64,000 bases of DNA from Pogonophryne albipinna (taxonomy: Eukaryota > Chordata > Actinopteri > Perciformes > Artedidraconidae). The notes under the pieces were generated by a model, which saw nothing but the letters and a program-made list of their open reading frames with translations, was not told the DNA's origin and ran no database searches. The translations under genes and the position numbers were made by a program. Shown here piece by piece: positions 39,555-48,802 of the stretch (the first letter of the stretch is position 1; every line of letters begins with the position of its first letter). The DNA lies in NCBI GenBank assembly GCA_028583405.1, contig CM053253.1, positions 10,551,112-10,615,111 of the forward strand, read 5' to 3'.

Positions 39555-40455
39555 GTCTCCTCTCCAGTTCCCTCTCAAGTCTCCTCTCGAGCTACCTCTC
39601 GAGTCTCCTCTCAAGTCTCCTCTCGAGTCCTCTCTCGAGTTCCCTCTCAAGTTCCCTCTCGAGCCTCCTCTCAAGTCTCCTCTCAAGTATCCTCTCGAGT
39701 CTCCTCTCAAGTCCCCTCTCAAGTATTCTCTCGAGTTCCCTCTCAAGTCACCTCTCGAGTCCCTTCTCAAGTCTCCTCTCGAGTTCCCCCTCAAGTCTCC
39801 TCTCGAGTTCCCCCTCAAGTATCCTCCCGTGTTCCCTCTCAAGTCCTCTCTCAAGTCTCCTCTCAAGTTCCTACCCGAGTCCCCTCTCAAGTCACCTCTC
39901 GAGTCTCCTCTCGAGTTCCCTCTCAAGCCCTCTCTCGAGTTCCCTATCGAGTCCCCTCTCAAGTCTCCTCTCGAGTCTCCTCTCGAGTTCCCTCTCAGGT
40001 CCCCTCTTGAGTCTCTTCTCGAGTCCCCTCTCAAGTCCCCTCTCGAGTTCCCTCTCAAGTTCCCTCTCGAGATCCCTCTCAAGTCACCTCTCAGGTCCCC
40101 TCTCTAATCTCTTCTGGAGTCCCCTCTCGAGTCCCCTCTCCAGTCAACTCTCAAGTTTCCTCTCGAGTCCCCTCTCAAGTCACCTCTCGAGTCTCCTCTC
40201 GAGTTCCCTCTCAAGCCCTCTCTCGAGTTCCCTATCGAGTCCCCTCTCAAGTCTCTTCTCGAGTCTCCTCTCGAGTTCCCTCTCAGGTCCCCTCTCGAGT
40301 CTCTTCTCGAGTCCCCTCTCAAGTCCCCTCTCGAGTTCCCTCTCAGGTCCCCTCTCGAGTCTCTTCTCGAGTCCCCTCTCAAGTCACCTCTCGAGTTCCC
40401 TCTCGAGTCACCTCTCGAGTCTCTGATCGAGTTCCCACTCAAGTCCCTACCCAAG
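39555..40455. repeat. Minisatellite array 3, 15-bp XhoI-rich units
   Basis: About 60 copies of a 15-bp pyrimidine-rich unit such as CCTCTCGAGTCCCCTCTCAA. CTCGAG alternates with CTCAAG, giving a higher-order pattern. In one frame it encodes LSSPLSS, in another ESPLKSP, in the third SSRVPSQV. Confidence 0.92.
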
Positions 40456-40960
40456 TGTCGTTGGAGGTTCCGCTGGGGGTCCTGCCAACTCTATGTCCTG
40501 TGCCGTTGGAGGCCCCGCCGACTACTCTCCTGCCGGGGGTCCTGCCAACCCTGTGTCCTGTCCCGTTGGAGGCCCCGCCGACTACTCTTCTGCCGGGGGT
40601 CCTGCCAGCCCTATGTCCTGTGCCGTTGGAGGTCCCGCCGACTACTCTTCTGCCGGGGGTTCTGCCAGCCATATGTCCTGTGCCGTTGGAGGTCCCGCCG
40701 ACTACTGTTCTGCCGGGGGTCCTGCCAGTCCTATGTCCTGTGCCGTTGGAGGTCCCGCCGACTACTGTTCTGCCGGGGGTCCTGCCAACCCTATGTCCTG
40801 GGCCGTTGGAGGTCCCGCCGACTGCTCTCCTGCCGGGGGTCCTGCCGGCCCTGTGTCCTGTCCCGTTGGAGGTCCCGCCGACTACTCTTCCGCTGGGGGT
40901 CCTGCCAACTCCATGTCCTGTGCCGTTGGAGGTTCCGCCGACTGCTCTCCTGCCGGCCCT
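40456..40960. repeat. Minisatellite array 4, 60-bp units
   Basis: About eight to nine 60-bp copies of a unit including CCGTTGGAGGTCCCGCCGAC and TGCCGGGGGTCCTGCCA, with few substitutions between copies. Confidence 0.92.
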
Positions 40961-41059
40961 GTGTCCTCTTCCGTGGGGAATCTTGCCGACACCTGTTCCA
41001 CCGGCTCCGGATCCTGTCCGGTCGACACCGGCTCCTGCCCGGCCTCCGGAGCTGTCCGG

Positions 41060-41275
41060 TCTTCGCCCCTCCTCGAACTCTGCCTTGCCCCCGGGCCGTC
41101 CGCCCGAGACCCCCTCCTCGAACTCTGCCTTGCCCCCGGGCCGTCCGCCCGAGACCCCCTCCTCGAACTCTGCCTTGCCCCAGGGCCGTCCGCCCGAAAA
41201 CCCCTTTTCGAACTCTGCCTTGCCCCCGGGCCGTCCGCCCTAGACCCCCTCTTCGAACTCTGCCTTGCCCTGGGC
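41060..41275. repeat. Minisatellite array 5, 42-bp units
   Basis: About five copies of a 42-bp unit containing CTCGAACTCTGCCTTGCCCC and GGGCCGTCCGCCC. Confidence 0.9.
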
Positions 41276-41370
41276 TGTCAGCCAAGGCCCGTCCTCCGGA
41301 CCCCCTCCACCCACCCTGCTGGACGTTGTTGGATTTTTGTTTTGGTGTTTAGGGACGTCTAGAATCCGTC

Positions 41371-41387
41371 CCTTGAGGAGGGGGTTC
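41371..41387 (+). promoter_or_regulatory. Polypurine tract of the LTR element
   Basis: GAGGAGGGGG followed by TTC lies directly before the right LTR at 41388, the expected place for the plus-strand priming tract. Confidence 0.7.
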
Positions 41388-41787
41388 TGTCACGATTCTC
41401 ATGTCATGTCACATTTCTATGTCTAGGTTTGGGTGTTTTTGCTGTTCTCTCTGTCATGTTTTCCTCCTGGGTTATTGTCTGGTCCTTTTCCCTGTGTTTT
41501 TCCTCCCGTCGTTAGTTCCCTGGTGTGTCTAGTTATCTGATTGTGTTCACCTGTGGCCCTTGTGTTTCTCCTCCCCTGCCCGGCTGTTTCTCGTCTTGTG
41601 ATTACCCCGCCCTGTATTTAGTCTTGTCTCTTCCTGTGTTCAGTGTTGGTGCTTCTTTTGTTTGTGACCTAGTTCACCGTAGAGTGTTTCGTTTGTTCAA
41701 GTTATATATTAGATAAGAGCCCTTGCAATAAAGGTATTATCAAGTGTTATCTGCGTTTGGGTCCTACCTGCTTCACTTTGCGTATCA
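41388..41787 (+). repeat. Right LTR
   Basis: 400 bp, one T longer than the left LTR and otherwise identical by eye. Followed by GTTTA. Confidence 0.92.
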
Positions 41788-42921
41788 GTTTAATAGCAGA
41801 CTGGATGAACGTTTCTCTGTTTTGTGTTGTGGCCACCATTGCAGTAAATCTGGTAAACAGTTGAACCACAATGCTTTTTTAAAGCTAATGTAAAAATAAA
41901 GAAATCATGAATATAGCTGTTCAACTATTTTTAAGTGTTTCTTTGCATTATTATGTAATTGCTAAAATAAATGTAAGCACAACAATACATCATGAATGGG
42001 GAAATTCTGAAGTGCTGCTGATCATTTTCTTTGCATTGTCACAGAAAAACCAAGAAATGAACTTACTTTTGTGTGTTAAAGGTCAAGCCACCAACTGCCA
42101 ACAGGGTTTTGAGCGCTGGATTTCTGTGTGAAAATAAAAATCCAGTAATAATTTATTACAAACACAAAATTCAACATAATTAACACAATATTTAAATGAT
42201 AAAAAACGGACCAGGTTTTGAGTCCATTAAAGGACTGATAGCGTTGTATGTCAGTCGCACTGCTTGGGACCAGTTCATTTTGGTTGTCGATGTCGGAAAA
42301 AGCATAGATCAGATGGGTACACTTGTTCGGATCAATATCTGAAATTGTGAACTTCCCGTAGTCCGCTCTATTTTCAGCCTCGCTGTTATAGTAACACACC
42401 AGCCTGGAGGAAGAGGCTGAGAGACAGAAGAACATCAAGTATGTCAGTTTACTTGACCAAGAGTTGTTAGTTGAGTTACATTATTTATCTTCATTGCTAC
42501 CATTACTTCTAGGATTGATTATACTGTACAAAATGCATGTTATAAACTTACCCAAGCTGGTGATGATCAAAAAGAGACCTTCAAAAGGATAGAAAGGTAA
42601 GTATTGGAGTTGATAAAAAAAAAAATCCCACTCTTCTAATCTTGTGCTTTACATTTTCTTTGTCAAGGTTACACTCTTATTATTCAACAGCCAAATTAAG
42701 TTAAGGTAAATGGAATTACATCAATAATGTGTTCTGGATCAACTTGTGGGTTTTGTGAGAATAATCCAAAGTAATGATGACAATGTTTCTGAAAAGAGTA
42801 GCCAGTGCCTTTTCTGAATAAGATGATTTGCTGTAACTTAAATTCACTGCCCTTTTTGAGGAAAAATGTACTTGACAATGCCTTACCTGCAGTTAGAGTG
42901 TATGCTTTGGTGTATATGGTG

Positions 42922-45914
42922 AATACACAAACACAAAAAGATGATTTACGTAGGTAAGTATTTAGAAAAAAAAGGAACACATTTAGAACTATTCCAACCC
43001 TAGTTTCGTGTTCGTTCCACCCCCCTTACCTTTGGAGTTCACAGTCAAATTTGACCGGTCTGTTTTAACTGCTCTTACATTAACACGAACACCATTTATC
43101 ATTATCAAATTATATTTAACACCATTTTAAGCTGTAAACAGTAAAATGTCTCAGGCTACTGGTTAATAACTGCGGTGAATATACAAAGAATAGACACTGA
43201 AAATGTATTGCAAAATAAACACGATTGTCGATTTGGATGTGTGCTCTGTTGGATGAACATAATCTAGGGTTACCTATTCATTTCCATTCATTTTTTCACC
43301 AGAAGCACCATAGGTGTTACAAAGTGGACCAAACCACTCAAAATTCAATGAAAGTGGTGATCAGTTATTTAATACAGCTCTAGAAAAGATTAAGAGACCA
43401 CTCCAAATTTGTCTTAAATCTCTATCTCTACATGTATGGCAGCCATTCCATTCAGTTTCTGTTGAATTCCAACACAGAGAAATGTTGTCAGTAATTTATA
43501 TGATTAAACATTATTTTATTTTCCTCAAACCCATACCTATAAATAGCTGTATGTTCATAAGCCTACTGTGGAGGATATCATAAGGCCTTGAGGCAATCAA
43601 ATGTAAAACACAATATGTATGATTGATGAAAGTAGTAAATTGGTCAGATTAAACCCAACACAACAGGAGGTTAAACATTTGTATACAATTAAAGAAATAG
43701 AAATATGCAAAAATGTAAGTACAATAATAAAATAAGAATTTACTCTGAGAATAAAAATATCCGCAGTATATCAGAATTTAAATTGGCAGAGCTCTGCTGT
43801 TTAATAACCAAACTATATATTCTGTCAAGGACAAATTAGTTTCTTCAAAACCATGTGTGCCTGCTGCAGGAAATACAGAGTAACAGAAACTATTTCATTT
43901 TTCAAGCCAACCTGTCTTATTGACTAAAAAACGGTTTGTTCATGCTTTAAAACCAAAAACCAATCTGTTGCCATTTAAAGTGTAATTAAATATCACTATA
44001 AGGAGATTTTAAAGTTAACCTCAAACCCCATATACAGTAAGAGAGTCATTATCATTAATGTCACCTCTGAATTAAGTCACATTTCTTCATTATACAGTAT
44101 AACTTCTGAGTAAAGATAATCGACAAAAAAATAGGTAAATTCAGCGACATAAAGCAATGATAACAAACTGCGGTTGGGTTGATAAAACACGTAAATACTT
44201 GGTATAACATGCAAAATCAAAACATGTACAACAAATATTTGCAATAAATGTTTTAAAAAGTTTAGCAGGTATAGAAATATATACATAGCAACTAAGAAAG
44301 AAGCTATCCTCCCGTCAGGGTTAAGGTAAGGCTATCCTCAGTTAGCGGAAACAACGGAGCAACAGTAACCTTTGGAAACAGTTTGATTCTCTCTCATTTG
44401 GTTAATTTGTCTAAGCTCTTTGTTTTTCACTCATGCACATTACACCTTACTGACTTTACTGATATTCACACTCCATATACAGTAATTACGTTAAACATTT
44501 TGTTTTGTTTCATCTGGTACACATTTATCAGTCCATATGGTGTGTTCCCTTTTGTTATGGCAACTTGATCCAGGTTGTATCAATATGAACTAGTTTAGAT
44601 CAGCATCACTGATGCAAACAAAGATTATCCAGGGGTTAATTAAAATCTGTGATGCATTGTCAACTCCACGTTAGTAGAGAACAAGGCTGCATTTAGTGGA
44701 AACAGCAGCGTTGCCATGAGAGTCACATCTAATGACACAGTCATTCACATTGAACAAAGGTCCACCACACCTGGACACATTTTTAGCTTTAATGATAATG
44801 ACACAATTATAGTCGTATAGCAGCAACAGAAAGCAATGGGACCGAAACTAATGTTATATGTTGATAAAATACTGATGATATTTTGTTATATTTATCAAAG
44901 CAAGAATAATTATTATAAGCATTATTGGAGTAAATATGGATAATTATTGATCAAGCAGGGAAAAAACAGAGGAAATGGCAAACTTTATTTTACGACTTTA
45001 GCACACTTGAAGGCATGTGAAAGTGGAAATGGAGCCAGAAACGACTTATTCGTTATTTGTAATGATTCGATCTAGATTAAAAGACCGAGATATAACCCTG
45101 CACTTTAAAACAGATCTATTTATTCCAATAATTGAAAGCAAAATCTTCAGGCGGTTTTACTGCTTCATCTTCCCTCCCCTATTTGTCTAGGGTTAGGGGA
45201 TAATGAGATATTTCTCTCTACCCTGATACACTGAATGTATTGCAAAGATAATTCAGAAGAATGGGGATATACAACTAAAGTTTGTGAAGTTACTAGGATC
45301 ACCAGATTATCATTAAGGTTAATTTTAGCATGTTGAATTTATTGAGGATACAAAGTTTCTATTGATCTGCTGTTATCTTACTTTGGGCCCTTTTGCAGTG
45401 ATGTTTTTCTATATCTGTTACTCTATCTGGTTGTGGGGGATCAAATTGTTTAATTCAATCATTTAAATAGAGAGCCGTTCACCAACAATAGCAAATACAA
45501 TTCCAAAAAGCCAAATAACAGCAGTTACCCAAATTATTATGATAACATCTGCTTCGCTAGGAAACAAAGCTTTTTTGTGGCAGATAGGTGTAATCATTCA
45601 AATTGGCAATAGCCACAGGTGTTGGAGCAGGACTAAATACAGTGGATTCGTTTCGTGAATACTGGCTCTGCGGCATAGTTTAGATAACACCAAGTGGAAG
45701 CTGCCTGTTATTGACAAGGTAGCCATGCTCTAAAGCACATAGGTTACAAAAACATAATTTACAATATAAACATTATGCTGTTTTGAGAAAAACTGCAAAA
45801 AAGCAATTGAGACCATAAACTCATCAGGAAAATGTTCACTGACGAGGTAAAGCAAATGGATATAGGATCTTTTTGTACAATAAGAACATTATATGCAAAC
45901 AATTGATGCTCCGG
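42922..45914. other. Intergenic DNA between pseudogene and tandem duplication
   Basis: AT-rich, no exon or clear mobile element recognised. A 94-codon minus-strand frame at 42696-42980 overlaps pseudogene exon 1 and is not convincing on its own. Confidence 0.4.
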
Positions 45915-47286
45915 CTATTCAAAAGAATGCATGCTTAAGACAATTTGACTAGATTAGATTAAATATGCTGACATTTCAGACAGTGAGTATGCCAACTAGT
46001 TTCAACAATTCACATTTCATTTAGTTTAAAATGGCAGATTGTGCCACCAGCAATACAAGAAATTGCATTTAGAGAATAGTTTACTAGAAGTGAAAACATT
46101 AAGTAAATGTTGCTTCAAAATCAATATGTGTAAAAGTATTCAAAAGTTAGAGTTGGATTTAACTTTCTAAACACTGCACCTGCTGCACTGAGTGTTGCAA
46201 CATAATACCTGGCGCTAGAGCACGACAAATCTGGACTGCAGTTAAGGGAAAGGCGAGGTGTGATCAATACTTGGCCTCATGCAAGATTTTATTAAATGTG
46301 TCTTTTATTAACTCTTGATTTTCTGTCAAGAGAAACATTTGAGAAGAACATCCACATCTGCCGTTACCCAAATGGGCTGAATAATGAATTCCATTTGATA
46401 CTAAATTGCAGACGTTAGGTTACGCCTCCTAAACAGAAGCGCAGGTGTTATGCCGTGTCGAAATACTCTCGCACATGCCCAAGAATTTTAAAAAGACGCC
46501 ACCAAAAAAGACAAGAAGAATTACGTCAGAAGTGGCAAAATTGAGGTGCTGTTGAATAGTGTGGTTTTCCAGACTATCAGAGGTGGTGTTATCAAAGACT
46601 TGAACGGCTAAAGCATCGAAAAGCAGTATTTAAAGCCATTCAAAAACTGAAACAAGCAATATCTTCCAATGTTGTTTATAATCCATAATGAGATTGAAAA
46701 GTTTTGTTTCCCTAAATACAACTTGTGAACTATAAAAGGAAAATGTGTATTCATACTAAGAGTGCTTGTTAAACTTTCTCTTACCAGCAAATATGAGAAA
46801 AAATATTAGTATCACAGCAATCAATTGGTACTCCCGGAATAATAAAACAATGTGGATATGAACACAAAGAGAAAAAACATGTTTCCACATTAGGCCCATC
46901 GTGTGTTGACTATTGTATTTTTTATGTTTTTTCACTTCACTTAAACGTGTTTACATTGTGCGTGTGTGTGGATTACAGGAAAAACTGACCTAAAGTGCAG
47001 CTGGGAAGATACGAGGACAAACATGCGTGTAAAGACATTCTGCTCACTGGGTGTGATTAAGGACAAACCTAGGCTGGTATGTATGGCATACTGTTTTTTA
47101 ACTAAAATGCCACCAGTGTATGTCGCCACACCCCTGCAATTATATTAAATCATTACTTAATTATAGTTTATGGGCACCAGACATCTAAGCAAGCGCATGG
47201 CAAACACACTCTGTTGAACCTGTCTTGTGAGCAAAAGTATGTGAAAACAGATTTTAATGTCAGGCATCATTTAATGAGGGTGGCAC

Positions 47287-47371
47287 TATAAAAGGTTAAC
47301 TTCCCACAACAACAGCCTAGTCACTGATTGCCACTGTGACATCTACATCATTATGCAGCAGTTTGCTGTGT
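47287..47371 (+). promoter_or_regulatory. Orphan TATA box and possible first exon (unit A)
   Basis: TATAAAAG at 47287-47294 is followed 58 bp later by ATGCAGCAGTTTGCTGT and a consensus donor GTAAGT at 47370, the layout of a secreted-protein first exon. No later exon was found on this strand; sequence diverges between units A and B 90 bp downstream. Unit B has the same motif near 55568-55652. Confidence 0.3.
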
Positions 47372-47460
47372 AAGTTGGAAAAAATCTTTGGTATTTTGAA
47401 CAGGGCCACTAGTTCCACGCCAGTATGTACGCAAAACTGAGCTGGGCGGTGACCTAGGGA

Positions 47461-48540
47461 CAGTGGCGGCGCTAGGGGGTGGCTACTTGAGTTCAAGCCC
47501 CGGATGTTTTCTGAAAAGGCCCGGATGTTTCACTTAAACAAAAAGAAAACGTCTCGGGAGTAATGTGCAGTACCGGAGTCCACCAGAGAGGCATCCGCTG
47601 CGGGACATTAGCCTGCGTACTGCGTAGCCTGCCCTGAAGTAGAAGTTATCCTTCCTAGTGCCTGACGAGTTTTAAGCTAATAGCCTATACAGTTATGGAT
47701 ATTAGAAAGTTATTGTCATCGAAGCAGGCAGCAGCAGCAGCAGCAGCAGCCAACAATGTCATCACCAGCAGTGAATAAATGGATGATGTTTCAGGTTTGT
47801 GAATCTAATGGTGATATCTGCACTCTGGCTGACTGAGTAAGAAGTGAAAAAGAGTGATGTAACGCTAATGTTATAGTTAGTAAACATTGAGTAACCACAC
47901 TAAGTATACCCTTATATTTTAGTATGTATACAGAACATGACTAAAAATTATCCAAAGATGTAACGTTAACCCTTCATACCTCAGTCTACTTTTAAGACAC
48001 TAAAATAACGTATTCCATTTTTTATTTTGTTTTCCCACGTGGAATTATACCGGCTCTCGTTTCAGTACACATAACAACGGAACTGACAGGCAACACTCTG
48101 AATCAGACTCCGATTGGCTGTGACTGCATCAGAGTGTCCGATTCAGAAACGTGATTCTTACACATTTTTTACATCACAAACAAAGATGGTGGATGAGAAT
48201 AGATCTATAAAACGATAAGCAATGCGCCAGAATCAAGGTGAGACTATCCGCATCCTTTAAAACTCTACGCACATTCGTTTCACCTTAATAAGTAAACAAC
48301 TGTTTGAGTGAGTTAAGGCATTAGTTTGCTTCATTAAAGGGTGTTAATGAGTGTTCTCCAGTGCCTTTTGTCTGCTTTAAGGTGTTATTAAGGTAGGGTT
48401 AATGTTGCTCTCAAAGTGCACCAGATTGATGCTTTCAACTTCAATATTTAAAAAAAAATCTTCGCGAGGGAGCATGCCCCCGGACCCCCCCAGAGGAGGC
48501 GCCGACCCCCCTAAAGGATGTTCGGTCCACCCCCCACTTA
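47461..48540 (+). mobile_element. Remnant of a hAT-like element, only in unit A
   Basis: Begins CAGTGGCGGCGCTAGGGGG, a hAT-type end, and holds a short frame at 47695 (MDIRKLLSSKQ then an Ala run encoded by GCA repeats, then stop), which resembles the start of TTF-type hAT transposases. A clean right inverted repeat or target duplication was not found, so the right edge is approximate. Confidence 0.45.
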
Positions 48541-48802
48541 TACAAAATAGCACTGTATAATGAAAAGAAGCCCAGAAGTCATGTTTGAGGATAACAATGT
48601 GTGTTTAATCTATTACAGAAAGGTTGAATCAGCTGTTTAAGAGAGAAAAAAGTAATTAATGGGAATTAATTACGGTAGATCTTCAATTTAATAAAAAGTG
48701 AATAGTCTCACAAGAACCTGAGTTCTATTTTAAAATGAACTTTCATATTCACTAAAGCTATCACACCTTCTGTAACATAAATGAATGTGCCAGCTGTTAA
48801 GG

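Larger units (their letters stand above)
38445..40010 (+). other. Longest open frame of the LTR element, gag-like N-terminus plus repeats
   Basis: A 521-codon frame. The first 60-odd residues are non-repetitive (MGPADPFELELLNFSFF, then DRWKRAPGVQQREAVLLEAR) and could be a gag-derived start. After about residue 140 it becomes a translated minisatellite (PAAMV, then PTPAPR, then SQVSSRV repeats). The arrays are mostly multiples of 3 bp and lack stops, so other frames on both strands stay open for hundreds of codons too. Whether protein is made is unknown. Confidence 0.4.
38028..41787 (+). mobile_element. Young non-autonomous LTR retrotransposon in chitinase pseudogene exon 5
   Basis: A 3760-bp element with 399-bp and 400-bp LTRs that both begin TGTCACGATTC and end GCGTATCA, flanked by the 5-bp duplication GTTTA. 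A polypurine tract GAGGAGGGGG lies just before the right LTR and AATAAA inside each LTR, so the element reads on the plus strand, antisense to the chitinase. By eye the LTRs differ by a single T, implying a very recent insertion. The interior has no visible protease, reverse transcriptase, RNase H or integrase. It starts with a frame at 38445 (MGPADPFELELLNFSFF) that runs into five different minisatellite arrays. It is most like a gypsy-derived non-autonomous element; a primer-binding site was not identified. Confidence 0.9.
36634..42921 (-). pseudogene. Decayed chitinase interrupted by an LTR element
   Basis: Minus-strand exon remnants: about 42897-42921 (exon 1, no convincing ATG), 42552-42578, 42212-42416, 42067-42123, exon 5 split as 41788-41849 plus 37919-38027, 37706-37830, 37493-37613, about 37311-37398 (exon 8, truncated), 37184-37300, 36917-37049, and about 36634-36694. 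Lengths of most exons equal those of chitinase A. Lesions: a TGA formed across the exon 3/4 junction; GGW to GGL; catalytic motif DGLNLDWRN (Asp to Asn, Glu to Arg); MTYD changed to LTFD; an LTR element inside exon 5; exon 8 fused by deletion to the end of intron 8 with a frameshift; TAA at the end of exon 10; a Thr/Pro linker ending in a stop with no chitin-binding domain. Removing the element with one GTTTA copy restores exon 5 to exactly 166 bp, as in the intact genes. It lies upstream of copies A and B on the same strand. Confidence 0.92.

Noticed and set aside
38888..40426. Long open frames (up to 512 codons) on several frames and both strands inside the LTR element
   Set aside because: They are consequences of stop-free minisatellites with unit lengths divisible by 3; different frames are equally open, so none is supported as a host gene.
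40456..40960. Regular 60-bp direct repeats that might suggest a CRISPR-like array
   Set aside because: Units are contiguous without unique spacers, in a eukaryotic retroelement; it is a minisatellite.
42696..42980. 94-codon minus-strand frame over pseudogene exon 1
   Set aside because: It reads through a good donor at 42896 and into intron sequence; only the part ending at 42897 may be an exon.
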